Source: Candidatus Methanomethylophilaceae archaeon
Lineage (GTDB): Archaea > Thermoplasmatota > Thermoplasmata > Methanomassiliicoccales > Methanomethylophilaceae
Length of the DNA: 58,141 bases
Assembly (NCBI GenBank): GCA_944321505.1
Contig: CALULN010000016.1
Location: forward strand, 1 to 58,141
Direction of reading: 5' to 3'
Each line of letters begins with the position of its first letter. Position 1 is the stretch's first letter. The translations under genes were made by a program, and so were the position numbers. Positions 31,901 through 38,866 of the stretch are shown in pieces. Under the pieces are notes generated by a model, which searched no databases, was not told where the DNA came from, and saw only the letters and a list, made by a program, of their open reading frames with translations.

Positions 31901-32508
31901 ATTTCGGTCACTCCCTCCGGGATGGTGATGCGGCCTTCTACGACCGAGCCTTCGACACCGATGGTCTTGAGGTTCTGGCATCTGCTGAAAGCATAGTCTC
32001 CTATCGACTTAATCTGCGTGCCTTCGGCGAAAATCAGGGTTTCTAGATCAGAATTGCTGAATGCCCCGCTGCTCGAGGAGGTTGATGATTCAATCGAGGT
32101 CACCGTCTTGGGAATCGTGATGGAAGTCGATGCAGAAGATGAGAATGCGCCGCGACCTATTGTAGTGACGGTATAGGACTCATCCGTCCCGTCTCCGTCG
32201 GAATCGTAGAGGACTGTTTCGGCAATCGAAGTCACCATCGCTCCGGTCAGAGCCTTGGTGACCTTGGCGGTCCCGTCGGACCATAGTGACACGGTGTACC
32301 CTTCGTCCAGAGTTGCGGTTCCTACCTGAGTAGGGGCTTCGGCATCGACGGAAACCGATGCCGATGTCCCGGCACCGCTGTCTGCGGTGTCGGTCGCGAT
32401 AGCTCCCCCCCATCCTGCGACCAGAATGGCCGCCAGGAGGGCGGACAGCACAATCAACAGCTTGCTTTTACTAATGTTATCATCCTCCAAACCAGTTGGA
32501 TGATACAT
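25936..32508 (-). CDS. Giant BspA-like leucine-rich surface protein
   Basis: About 2,190 aa. A signal-type helix (SKSKLLIVLSALLAAILVAG) lies near the N-terminus. Residues about 50-1150 are dozens of LRR_5/BspA repeats (ITIPKTVTSI, LPASLEKIGEGAF, CSSLTEV, CTSLT). Then come beta-sandwich-like modules, a middle stretch resembling a beta-propeller (IAIYNGYAYFLTSN, YDGYLYFNTYTKG, YVSVGDTLYVMD), two Listeria-Bacteroides-type repeats (TVTFVSEGETVSEI, YEFAGWATSDG), a Ser/Pro-rich region and a C-terminal membrane helix ending RRP. It is an exported, membrane-anchored candidate adhesin. Start ATG 32508 is uncertain: GGAGG (32484-32488) lies downstream of it, before an in-frame ATT. Confidence 0.88.
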   Translation of the reverse strand: MYHPTGLEDDNISKSKLLIVLSALLAAILVAGWGGAIATDTADSGAGTSASVSVDAEAPTQVGTATLDEGYTVSLWSDGTAKVTKALTGAMVTSIAETVLYDSDGDGTDESYTVTTIGRGAFSSSASTSITIPKTVTSIESSTSSSSGAFSNSDLETLIFAEGTQIKSIGDYAFSRCQNLKTIGVEGSVVEGRITIPEGVTEIGKGAFQSYYGTSFNGVTLEGAISVKEISLPASLEKIGEGAFPEFYGIDATLASGNKNFRLTDGILYEKGENGSPVTLLRAFNPTGAVTVPSTVVKIAPYAFATYDKKLLDTERKNGTPLWQYLGFEKNPLEYTNVESVTFECTGELEIGDYAFRFFGEYANNEFATINIESEIKTGYRPFTDMKGVIAEVEISEQNSFGIYGNVKIGTLTVTYTRTVGDNVSTGSINTIKAEKVILPANITVWPAISLDTKTVTYAGNENVEEGTINLPASITSIGRNAFQNRADLTSFDFKGIISIGENAFEGTGLTEVTFPSSVASIEKSAFSDSMLTKITFEEGSAPTMGSDVFSDCEHLSEVNLPTGFKVIGSGMFQGCVSLTSITLPEGLEEIGASAFGTGDADKPAGIESISFPSTLTSIGNEAFAECKGLESITFADAEDVAEGHNLTIGSSAFSKTGITSVHIPSYAVFGNRTFDGCSDLAAFTVDEGATGETVQDTFRGCTSLTKAELPASFVAERRVFQNCSSLTEVKIGAAGSNAQGLFENCSSLTKVDIGSGATSLNSTFKGCTSLTTFDVPEAVTKLSSAFSGCTSLVTVNAPGVVEIGNNTFKDCTSLDAVYVDSGLSEVGTSAFAGSSLLTTDGNGFTYATVHLLKESGDPEPARYIMSYTVPAGWDGVLRIASDYRNLTGSIFSGEAVREGVLEKLESIVVEEGNYVLESGLVLTADKSTLVLAALAEGDVKLPSTLKTVSEYAFVLSPGEFTLSFDSESVSIEDYAFRYSGISGFTAPEKLIMGSSVFSNTENIKYLDFSGTTSGDNFYGSGSFSISVSGNKYLEKVLISDDIKVSISINGSEVLRELRVDNASSVTLRNNPMLSELYLGKGLDRNAVGYSYSSKGSIGNNPNLETVYVMSNRDAFHDQAFVGCGSAVLTLVIPLDKASEFEDLEEVQNFDYYIGSDTGTVFLTPYDGAEYDYVSGADGTATISIKVGEGYSDRYSVKIGNTTVSPGEDGNYTFAIPEGSSTLILDGFSKNRYVLALPETDKYTIENISEPLHGETYYFRVIPSPGYEIRDLTLTIGGETVKAFGSGTLYCVLTADAEGVISGVVPCEYNLQFIDDGRYLGSKTYVTGEDLDLSDLKNRSGQTITRWYTEGSETPYDFSQGILSDLVLYSSPMISDVETVIVSFSSARGEISAYVDGTEIASGDAIPANSDVTFVYDGGNSYRINGWYVNGQYDGECSVSKTVSAGTDLTVTVSATYYHSGYQFVIDAPLPIPGDTVEKMLFIGESYGGEGGLDGYYEAMPAGHVIVEDYLYISDENKVIRIDLNGKLDSEIISSSLSIELEAAADELYYVNGYIVEVANKQIMDTDLNPVAKLNNAYTKVIEYDGKFLGMFTNGFALEHLETDDSGETVCVTDWFAAANPENDPDLGKDSDHIAIYNGYAYFLTSNRNGEARGLASIDLETGALTDRMDTTPYVGGHYWDDGWISVYDGYLYFNTYTKGLFGETRPAAVGNPAMVRIAVEDGHFLENSIQIVNTIQGQKSGLASFMGRGYVSVGDTLYVMDMETFDVIYTVTGTFTHGGIVLNTYYANEENDWKVYIYVVPYGATQSICVYEDCQGQTSGKVGYLENMGAPQYATTSVMATASGYLVWYNDSSILFVYGNTEKTVTFVSEGETVSEIKADNGSTIELPSPPAREGYEFAGWATSDGTVISGTVTVGGNAVYTAVWKPVTHTVTFVSEGETVSEIDVTHGSAAAAPYDDPVKAAEGDVTYAFEYWALDGVRYDMSAPVTGDLVLTAVFSSIQAPTPSDDGMEASSDSGYADVKMPESPSGSLNVTLSVGSGAGAASGQIVVKDASSLGGKTLTAGIEAIANEFAAEGDAYRITVTADSADYSGRMEITLPWKPSEGKVPAVYYCVGGISQEMEIVSYDSSSVTFATDHNSVYVVSSVDAPAPEAPPESGTDLAIIAIFTVCGVAAGMFILWMGTLIFRRP
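26674..26916 (-). repeat. Exact 42-bp repeat in the Listeria-Bacteroides-type modules
   Basis: 26674-26715 and 26875-26916 are identical and encode TVTFVSEGETVSEI in each module. The modules are otherwise diverged, so this patch suggests recent copying or gene conversion within the gene. Confidence 0.9.
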
Positions 32509-32602
32509 CCAAATCTTTTGAGCGTTTAATGGATGCCATCGTTGGATGGGTTGGCACTTACGAAACGGGAGCACGGCCTACGCATCCGCCGGAGGAGAGT
32601 CG

Positions 32603-33385
32603 TCACAGACGGCACACGGCGTCCGACACCTCTCCAAGCTCCGACGGGCGCAGGTCCTCCGCCCTGCTGTCGGCGTACGGGACGGTGCACCCCTTCGGGA
32701 TCAGGCCGGAGACCCTCAGCGCGGTGCCGACCTTCTTCCTGCGGTGGTTGAACACCGCTTCGGTGACCCTGAAGAACGTCCTCTCGTCCAGGACCTCGAA
32801 GGGCGGGTCGCGGGGGACGATCTCCACGAGTGCGGAATCCACCTTGGGGCGCGGACGGAATCTGGATGCGGGGACTGTCTCCAGCATCCTGCAGTCCGCT
32901 CTGTAGAACAGGTTCACGGTGAGCCTGGAGTATTCAGTGGACCCGACGTCCGCGGTCATGCGCTCCGCGAACTCCTTCTGGACCATGACCACCGCCTTCC
33001 TGAACCTGCAGTCCAGGAGCTTGAATATGACGGGGGTGGACACGCTGTACGGCAGGTTGCTGACGAACACGTCGAACTCCGGGAACGGGACCTTCACGGC
33101 GTCCCCTCTGATCAGCCTGAGGCTGCCGCCGTACTCCGATTCTATGTGGTCGGCGAGGGTCTCGTCCAGTTCGATGCAGGTGACGTCGGCTCCGGTGTCG
33201 ACGAGCCTCGACGTCAGGATGCCCAGCCCGGGGCCCACCTCCAGCACCCTGTCCCCTGGGGAGATGCCGGCGTAGGCCACATGACGGTCGGCCACCCTGT
33301 CGTCGATCAGGAAGTTCTGTCCCCTGCTCTTCCTGGGGACCACGCCCGTCTCGGACATCAGGCGTCCGGTGTCGCTGCCCTTCAT
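32603..33385 (-). CDS. ksgA: 16S rRNA dimethyladenosine transferase
   Basis: 260 aa KsgA/Dim1 (RsmA), which dimethylates two adjacent adenosines near the 3' end of 16S rRNA in late 30S maturation. Motifs are KSRGQNFLIDD, VLEVGPGLGILTSRL (SAM), CIELDETLADHI, the catalytic SNLPYSVSTPVIFKLL and RPRPKVDSALVEI. The ATG overlaps the DUF655 stop by 4 bp (33382-33385). It is the last gene of the translation operon. Confidence 0.96.
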   Translation of the reverse strand: MKGSDTGRLMSETGVVPRKSRGQNFLIDDRVADRHVAYAGISPGDRVLEVGPGLGILTSRLVDTGADVTCIELDETLADHIESEYGGSLRLIRGDAVKVPFPEFDVFVSNLPYSVSTPVIFKLLDCRFRKAVVMVQKEFAERMTADVGSTEYSRLTVNLFYRADCRMLETVPASRFRPRPKVDSALVEIVPRDPPFEVLDERTFFRVTEAVFNHRRKKVGTALRVSGLIPKGCTVPYADSRAEDLRPSELGEVSDAVCRL

Positions 33386-33930
33386 TTCGAGACGAAGAGG
33401 TAGTGCCTCCTCTCCGGATCCTTGATCTCCAGGAGGATGCGTGCGACGATGGGCTTGTCGGCCCCTTTCAGCAGGGGCACCCTCTCGTCAAGGTCGGCGA
33501 AGTCCTTGAACTCCCCGCGCTTGCGCTGGTCGAGGATCTCCATCATGGTCTTCTTCCCCAGTCCGGGGAGCTCCTCCAGCAGGTGCTTCTTCAGGGAGAT
33601 CGGGCCTGCGGTGTTGTAGAAGCGGATGTATCTGGCCTGGTCGGCCTTGACTATGTCTCCGACCACGTAGTCCAGCTCAGCCAGGGCGTTGTTGGTGAGC
33701 TCCTTGGCGGTGACGCGCCTCTTGACGTGGTCGATCTGGGTGCGCAGTTCGGGGTCCTTGCCGATGTACACCCTGTCATCTATGCTGATGACGGCGTCCG
33801 CCTTGGGGACAAGCTCGAATAGCTTGAACTCCTTCTCGCCGACCGCGTAGCATATGGGCTCCTTCTTGGAGAACCCGGCGGACGGCAAGCCTGTCGGCAG
33901 ATAATCTAGGATGTAAGCGTACTCCTCCAT
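33382..33930 (-). CDS. DUF655 RNA-binding-like protein
   Basis: 182 aa, a small archaeal family found beside ksgA and rpoF. It shows an N-terminal beta-rich part (YAYILDYLPTG, FKLFELVPKADAVISIDDRV), and a helix-hairpin-helix-like region (LEELPGLGKKTMMEILDQRK, near residues 118-137). That supports nucleic-acid binding; biochemical function is not established. GGTGATTGC precedes ATG 33930, and it is coupled to ksgA by ATGA overlap. Confidence 0.9.
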   Translation of the reverse strand: MEEYAYILDYLPTGLPSAGFSKKEPICYAVGEKEFKLFELVPKADAVISIDDRVYIGKDPELRTQIDHVKRRVTAKELTNNALAELDYVVGDIVKADQARYIRFYNTAGPISLKKHLLEELPGLGKKTMMEILDQRKRGEFKDFADLDERVPLLKGADKPIVARILLEIKDPERRHYLFVSK

Positions 33931-33952
33931 GCAATCACCAGCCCCAATGCAC

Positions 33953-34276
33953 TCACTGGTATTTGGCTACTATCTCGAGGATGCTGTTGACGAGGGCCTC
34001 GTCGACGGCTATCCTCTCCTTCTGGAGGATGGCGCGTACTTCTGAAGGGTATTTGGGGAGGATGTCCGCGATCTTCACGGCCACGGGCTCGGTGATCTGC
34101 TCCAGGGCGGAGGCCTCTGCCACGATGGCCCTTGCGTCCTCTGCGCTGATCTTGATGGAAAGCGAGTGGGTCAGCGCGGAGTTCTGGATCTGGTTGAAGC
34201 CACCCTCTCCCCTCCTCTCCTTCTCGGCGGAGAGCAGGTCGCGGACCTCTGCCAGCGTTACGTACTCCTCGGACAT
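33953..34276 (-). CDS. rpoF: DNA-directed RNA polymerase subunit F (Rpb4)
   Basis: 107 aa, full length. RpoF pairs with RpoE to form the polymerase stalk. The N-terminal EYVTLAEVRDLLSAE and the HRDC-like C-terminal half (ITEPVAVKIADILPKYPSEV, then RAILQKERI) match the family. GAGGAGG lies 8-10 bp before ATG 34276. It sits between rpl21e and DUF655, the conserved archaeal order. Confidence 0.95.
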   Translation of the reverse strand: MSEEYVTLAEVRDLLSAEKERRGEGGFNQIQNSALTHSLSIKISAEDARAIVAEASALEQITEPVAVKIADILPKYPSEVRAILQKERIAVDEALVNSILEIVAKYQ

Positions 34277-34296
34277 CCTTGATTCCTCCTCGGACC

Positions 34297-34587
34297 TCAG
34301 TTGCTCTTGACGAGGTGCTCGGGGCGTGCGACGACGATCTTGGTCTTGTCGCCGTCCTTGACGCTGACCTCGAAGGCAGCTCCCCTCTGGCCGATGACCA
34401 CGCCGGTGAGGCCGTGGAACCTGGAGAAGGGCATGCCCTTGTGCACGCTGGGGTCGATGATGATGTTGACCTTCTCGCCGTTCTCGAAGCTCTGGAAGCC
34501 TCTGGTGATGGGGGAGAGACCGCGTGCCCTGGGCTTCTTCTGCAGCAGGGTGCGGGTCTTGGTGCGTGTTCCTTTGGATGCTCTCAT
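34297..34587 (-). CDS. rpl21e: 50S ribosomal protein L21e
   Basis: 96 aa (eL21), full length. Typical segments are the basic N-terminus SKGTRTKTRTLLQKKPRARG, NIIIDPSVHKGMPFSRFHGL and GVVIGQRGAAFEVSV. The ATG shares bases with the pus10 stop (34584-34587). Confidence 0.96.
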   Translation of the reverse strand: MRASKGTRTKTRTLLQKKPRARGLSPITRGFQSFENGEKVNIIIDPSVHKGMPFSRFHGLTGVVIGQRGAAFEVSVKDGDKTKIVVARPEHLVKSN

Positions 34588-35798
34588 TTCAATCCCTCGT
34601 TGATCGCTATGACGTCAAGCTCCACCACTCTGCACTGGATTCCCAGTGCGCCGGAGAAGCTGGGTACGCACCTTCCCTCATCCCCCGAGACGAACTCCTT
34701 CACGTAGGTCCCGGACTGTGTCTCCAAAGTGAGGCTGAACGTGTCGTCACCCAGGACCTCCGCTTCGACCCAGAGTATCTCCCGGTCTCTCACCAGGTCG
34801 GCCCTTCTGTGCTCGACCCTGCGGGGAGTCCTCTGGTTCAGGTGGACATTCCTGAACGATGAAGCCGCATTAATTACTTCTTCTTTATTAACTTTGCCCT
34901 CCGCCTTTACTATAACGCGATAGGTCTTGGTGGGTTCCGCGGTCTTGGTTCTCTTCACCTCGTCGCGGTCGGTGTAGGACAGGTAGAGGTACTTGGCCAG
35001 GTCCGACCGGTTGGCCTCGGCCTCCAGCCGGTCCAGGTCCACGTCCCTCCTGCGCGGCTGGCTGATCTCCAGCACGAAGGGCCTCCCCTCTCCGAGGCAG
35101 CGGGCGTCGATGTCCTCCCTGCCCATGCCGTGGAAGAAGTGCTCCTTCCCGTCGAACATGCGGAGAGCCACATCGCCGATGATCTCCTGCACGGAGGTCT
35201 GGTACATCTTGCCGGTCCCGCCGCAGCGGGGGCAGCCCTTTCCGTGGCACACCCTGCAGGGCCAGACGGTCTGGGGAATCTCCCTGCTGAGCTTGAGGTA
35301 TCTGCCTTTGATGAACACCGGGGACAGGTCCAGGCTGACCTCGGCGAAGCGGGTGTCTATGCAGGCGACGCACTGGGGCGCCTTGAACTCCACCGGGCGG
35401 TGGATCATGGGCAGCGCGGCTTTGCCGATCTCCCGGTTGAGCTCGGTCTTGATGGACTCGTAGGAGTCGAGGCCGTGCCTGTCCCAGATGGCCTTCTCCT
35501 TCTCAGCTATGGCGGGGTCCACCTTGGATCCCACCAGGAAGTTGTCCGACTCCACGCCGTTCACCTCCTCTGCCACGGCGTCGGCGAAGAGGTCCAGGTC
35601 GGCGAACAGTCCGCCGCAGAGGGAGCAGGACTCCTCGTCCACCTCCTCCGTCCCGGCGGCCTCCCTTATGAGCCTGCCCCTGACGTCGTTGGTCATGCCG
35701 GTGCCCATCTTGGCGAACATCCTGCCCAGGCACCTGTCGCAGAGGCCCTCGGCGGCCACGGCGGCCGCCAGCCCGGTATCCGGCATCCAATCCTCCAT
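34584..35798 (-). CDS. pus10: tRNA pseudouridine synthase Pus10
   Basis: 404 aa. It makes pseudouridine 54 and 55 in the T-arm of archaeal tRNA. The N-terminus has a zinc-binding THUMP-like region (CDRCLG, then CSLCGG). A second CxxC set follows (CRVCHGKGCPRCGGTGK, resembling a DnaJ zinc knuckle). The catalytic motif MGREDIDARCLGEGRPFVLE (about 223-242) carries the essential Asp. The C-terminus has LETQSGTYVKEFVSGDEGR. ATG 35798 is chosen over GTG 35807 because GAGGTG precedes it by 6 bp. It is coupled to rpl21e. Confidence 0.95.
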   Translation of the reverse strand: MEDWMPDTGLAAAVAAEGLCDRCLGRMFAKMGTGMTNDVRGRLIREAAGTEEVDEESCSLCGGLFADLDLFADAVAEEVNGVESDNFLVGSKVDPAIAEKEKAIWDRHGLDSYESIKTELNREIGKAALPMIHRPVEFKAPQCVACIDTRFAEVSLDLSPVFIKGRYLKLSREIPQTVWPCRVCHGKGCPRCGGTGKMYQTSVQEIIGDVALRMFDGKEHFFHGMGREDIDARCLGEGRPFVLEISQPRRRDVDLDRLEAEANRSDLAKYLYLSYTDRDEVKRTKTAEPTKTYRVIVKAEGKVNKEEVINAASSFRNVHLNQRTPRRVEHRRADLVRDREILWVEAEVLGDDTFSLTLETQSGTYVKEFVSGDEGRCVPSFSGALGIQCRVVELDVIAINEGLK

Positions 35799-35808
35799 GG
35801 GTGGCACC

Positions 35809-36357
35809 TCACAGGTCGAAGCCCATCTCGGCTATCCTGAGCCTTGGGCGCTGGCTTTCCAGGTAGCGGTAGACGGTGGCGTGCTCGCTGCCGTTGAGTA
35901 TGAGCTCGATGGCGTGCTTGGCCACCGGCATGCTCACGCTGCTGCCGATCAGCCCGACGGTGTTCCCGTAGACGATCATGGTGACCCCGGTGAGGTCCTC
36001 GATGATCTTCCTGGTCTTCCCCCTCTCGCCGATCAGCCTCCCCCTTATCCTGGTCAGCTGGTTGGTGCGGCTGCCCACGAACTCCTTGAGGTCCACGATC
36101 TCCAGGTACTCGTCGTCGTCGAACAGCCTGGTGGCCTGCTCCGGGGAGAAGCCCCTGCCTATGGCGCGCACCACGTCCATTATCTTCAGCGCCATCAGCG
36201 GGTCGGTGCCGTCCCTCTCGTCATGGATCAGCACCTCGCCCTCCTCGGCGTCTATGTCTATCTTGATTCCGGCGATCCTCTGGATCATCCGCTTGGTCTC
36301 GCCCTTCGGACCGATGAGCGCACCCACCCTGTCCTGCGGTATCCTGATGCTCCTCAT
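35809..36357 (-). CDS. KH-domain ribosome-assembly protein (Dim2/Pno1 homologue)
   Basis: 182 aa with two KH domains. KH1 has VGALIGPKGETKRMIQRIAG (about 11-30) with its GxxG loop; KH2 has IRGRLIGERGKTRKIIEDLT (about 103-122). Archaeal Dim2 binds the 3' end of 16S rRNA, works with aIF2-alpha/Nob1 in maturation, and its operon partner here is RIO1. Both GxxG loops are intact. The ATG overlaps the RIO1 stop by 4 bp. Confidence 0.93.
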   Translation of the reverse strand: MRSIRIPQDRVGALIGPKGETKRMIQRIAGIKIDIDAEEGEVLIHDERDGTDPLMALKIMDVVRAIGRGFSPEQATRLFDDDEYLEIVDLKEFVGSRTNQLTRIRGRLIGERGKTRKIIEDLTGVTMIVYGNTVGLIGSSVSMPVAKHAIELILNGSEHATVYRYLESQRPRLRIAEMGFDL

Positions 36358-37130
36358 TCCTCATCCTCCTCGTCGTCGCCCTCTCTGAGGGTCTCCTCCA
36401 TTATGGTCTCCGGGTCTATCACGTCCGCGCCTCTGTTGGCGAAGAACCTGTTCACGTTGACGATGTCGCGCATCAGGAACTCCTTGGCGTTGTAGAAGTC
36501 CGCGGTCATCGCCTGGCCGCAGTCGATGAGGACCGGCTCCCCCTCCCAGACCAGTATGTTGTACTCGCTCATGTCCCCGTGCACCAGGTGCGCGTCGCGG
36601 TACCCGTCTATGATGAAGGAGACCACCTCGTCGTACATCTCGGTGGGGTCGTCCAGCGACACGTCCTTCAGCTGGGGCGCCGGGCCGGTCTCGTCGCCGA
36701 TGTACTCCATCAGCAGGCAGTTCTTGCGGAACGCTATGGGCTCCGGCACCGGTATGTCGGCCTCGTAGTACCTCTGGAGGTTCCTGTACTCCTTGTTCGT
36801 CCAGGTGTAGATCATCCTGGGGCGGGTCCCTGCGGCTCCTTTGAACCTCGGATACCCCTCTATGTACTTCGACACCCTCTTGAAGGTGGATGTGCTGGTG
36901 CGGAAGATCTTCAGCGCCAGGGGCTCTCCGTCCTCGTCCGTGCAGTAGAAGACGTTGCCCTCCTTCCCGGTGGATATCGGGTGGTGGACGGTGTCGATCA
37001 GCCCGCCGGTCATGAAGTCGTAGATGACCATCAGGGTCTGGCGGTCGAACACCTCCGCGTCCGTCTGGCGCTCGTCGCCGGTCCTGTTGGTCTTCAGGGC
37101 GTCCACGTGCCTCTCCACGTGGGCGAACAT
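36354..37130 (-). CDS. rio1: RIO1-type serine/threonine kinase
   Basis: 258 aa atypical kinase acting in small-subunit maturation. The ATP loop STGKEGNVFY (about residues 39-48), LALKIFRTST with the conserved Lys, catalytic LVHGDMSEYN (about 195-204) and metal-binding LIDCGQAM are all present. The acidic tail EGDDEEDEE is common in the family. The start is ATG 37130; in the same frame no ATG, GTG or TTG precedes it back to the aIF1A stop. It lies 32 bp after the aIF1A gene and overlaps Dim2. Confidence 0.95.
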   Translation of the reverse strand: MFAHVERHVDALKTNRTGDERQTDAEVFDRQTLMVIYDFMTGGLIDTVHHPISTGKEGNVFYCTDEDGEPLALKIFRTSTSTFKRVSKYIEGYPRFKGAAGTRPRMIYTWTNKEYRNLQRYYEADIPVPEPIAFRKNCLLMEYIGDETGPAPQLKDVSLDDPTEMYDEVVSFIIDGYRDAHLVHGDMSEYNILVWEGEPVLIDCGQAMTADFYNAKEFLMRDIVNVNRFFANRGADVIDPETIMEETLREGDDEEDEE

Positions 37131-37162
37131 CTCGTCGTATGAAACCGCGCGGACACCCCCGC

Positions 37163-37492
37163 TCAGAATATGTCGAGGTTGTCGGGGATCTTCTTCCTCT
37201 TGCTGAGGTTGGTGGCCTGCGTCTTGGTGTAGCGGAACCTTATGTCGCACTTGTCCGGCTGGAAGTCCCAGACGGAGATGATCAGCAGGTCTCCCTCTCT
37301 GATCCACATCCTCTTCTTGATCTTGCCGGGGATCCTCCCCATGCGGGACACGCCGTCCTCGCACATCACCCTTATCTTGGAGGCGCCCAGGAGCTGGTCG
37401 GCTATGCCGAACATCTCGTTCTCCTTCACGTTGGGGAGGCGTACGCGGGTGACGTCCTCCTCGGGGCTCTCCATCGGCTCGTTGTCGCTCAT
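37163..37492 (-). CDS. eif1A: Translation initiation factor 1A
   Basis: 109 aa S1-like OB-fold aIF1A. Visible are RVRLPNVKENEMFGIADQLL, RMGRIPGKIKKRMWIREGDL and VWDFQPDKCDIRFRYTK. It binds the small-subunit A site during initiation. ATG 37492 is used because GGGAG lies 9-13 bp upstream; GTG 37501 would add three residues. GTTAATAGC near 37531-37539 is a possible TATA box for the whole eight-gene operon. Confidence 0.95.
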   Translation of the reverse strand: MSDNEPMESPEEDVTRVRLPNVKENEMFGIADQLLGASKIRVMCEDGVSRMGRIPGKIKKRMWIREGDLLIISVWDFQPDKCDIRFRYTKTQATNLSKRKKIPDNLDIF

Positions 37493-37628
37493 GAATGTCA
37501 CTCCCTAGGTCCGTCCGATGTTTTTGAGCGCTATTAACCGTTTCCCCGGCGCTACGGGGGCGGCCGGCATAGCCAGTGCGCCTCCGGCGCCCGTCGGACG
37601 GATGCATCGGGAGCCTTCAGAACCGGTA

Positions 37629-37704
37629 TGGTGCTCATGCCGGGATTCGAACCCGGGTGTCAGCCTCGAAAGGGCTGAATGATTGGCCGCTACACTACAT
37701 GAGC
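37629..37704 (-). tRNA. tRNA-Glu (anticodon TTC)
   Basis: GCTCATG pairs with CATGAGC; A and encoded CCA follow. The anticodon stem CAGCC/GGCTG closes loop CTTTCGA, giving TTC. T-arm CCGGGTTCGAATCCCGG is complete. The A/T-rich AATATATTAAAG at about 37727-37738 is its TATA box. Confidence 0.95.
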
Positions 37705-37753
37705 AGTGGGGCTGGTTTAACGGTGCTCCTTTAATATATTTTGCCCCGACCCC

Positions 37754-38866
37754 TCATACTCTGCGGGGATCGTAGACCTTCCTGCGGTACTCGGCGCTCT
37801 CCGACACGATGCGCGACACGGTCTTCGGGGTCACGAGCCTCACCCTCGGCAACCCCTTCGGGTACTTCTCGAGGAAGCGGTCCATGAGGTTCCTGTCGGC
37901 GCACGCGTGGGTCTGCAGGTACTCTCTGCTCCAGTTGCGCACCATGGAGAAGACGGACTCGATCCCGCCGTTGTAGAACTCGTTGGCCAGGACGGCCACG
38001 GTTATGGGGCTGTCCCCCAGCACCGCCACGTTGCTGCCGCGGACGGCGTACTCATCCCCGTTGTAGGATATGGCCAGGCCGGAGCTGTCCCTGACGAGGT
38101 CCAGGGCCTGGTAGTCCGAGTTCCCGGTGCCGATGGCCACGGTGTCGTCCATGCCGATGGCGTTCTTGCGGATGATCTCCAGCAGCGCGTAGGCCTTCTC
38201 GCTGGCGGACATCGCGGGCACATGCCTGAGGTCGTCTGCGAAGCCCATCCCCGGCACGGTCTCCAGCAGCATCCCGTCGACGGTGTCCACCAGCTTGGAG
38301 TCCTCCGGGGTCAGGTAGCGGCTGTCGGTGACGGAGTACAGCTCGTCGGACAGCCTCAGTTTGGTGATGGCGTCTGCCATCTCCCTCAGCGCCTTCGCGT
38401 CCTTCCTGTCCACCTGCACTTTGTCGAAGGAGAGGGCGCAGCAGGTGACGGACGCCAGGGGTAGGCCGGTGGCCTCCGCCAGCGCCAGCACCTCGTGCTC
38501 GTAGCAATCCGTCGCCATGAAAGAGGGCAGCTGGCTCCACAGATAGTCCACCGCTTCGGCGGCGCCGTCCATCAGCTTCACGTTCTCTCCGGAGAAGCGG
38601 TACGCGTCCTCGTCGGTGAGCCCCCCGGCGCGGAGGAACGGAACGACCGCCCGGGCTACGCTGCCGATGCCGTCCTCTCTCGAGAGGGAGTAGGTGGTCA
38701 CGGTCTCGTAGCGGCAGAGCGCGTCGTAGAGCCTCCCGCCGTCGCGGATGTAGCGCTCGCACAGGCCGCGGGTCACGTTGGTCCTGGTGACGAATCCGGT
38801 GTTGCAGCAGAGGAGCTGCTTGTCGGGCGACAGGCCCAGCTCGGCCATGTGGTCGTACTCAGGCAT
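37754..38866 (-). CDS. HAD-superfamily archaeal protein (COG4030/EhaR-like)
   Basis: 370 aa. It resembles the archaeal HAD-like group annotated as COG4030 or energy-converting hydrogenase subunit R, from memory. The HAD layout is loose: LCCNTGFVT near the start, MATDCYEHEVLALAEATGLP, and VAIGTGNSDYQALDLVRDSS as the motif IV-like region, but the usual DxDx(T/V) nucleophile is not obvious. Its role is unknown. ATG 38866 follows GGGGGAGAGAG and overlaps the upstream formyltransferase stop by 8 bp, so the two are coupled. Confidence 0.65.
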   Translation of the reverse strand: MPEYDHMAELGLSPDKQLLCCNTGFVTRTNVTRGLCERYIRDGGRLYDALCRYETVTTYSLSREDGIGSVARAVVPFLRAGGLTDEDAYRFSGENVKLMDGAAEAVDYLWSQLPSFMATDCYEHEVLALAEATGLPLASVTCCALSFDKVQVDRKDAKALREMADAITKLRLSDELYSVTDSRYLTPEDSKLVDTVDGMLLETVPGMGFADDLRHVPAMSASEKAYALLEIIRKNAIGMDDTVAIGTGNSDYQALDLVRDSSGLAISYNGDEYAVRGSNVAVLGDSPITVAVLANEFYNGGIESVFSMVRNWSREYLQTHACADRNLMDRFLEKYPKGLPRVRLVTPKTVSRIVSESAEYRRKVYDPRRV

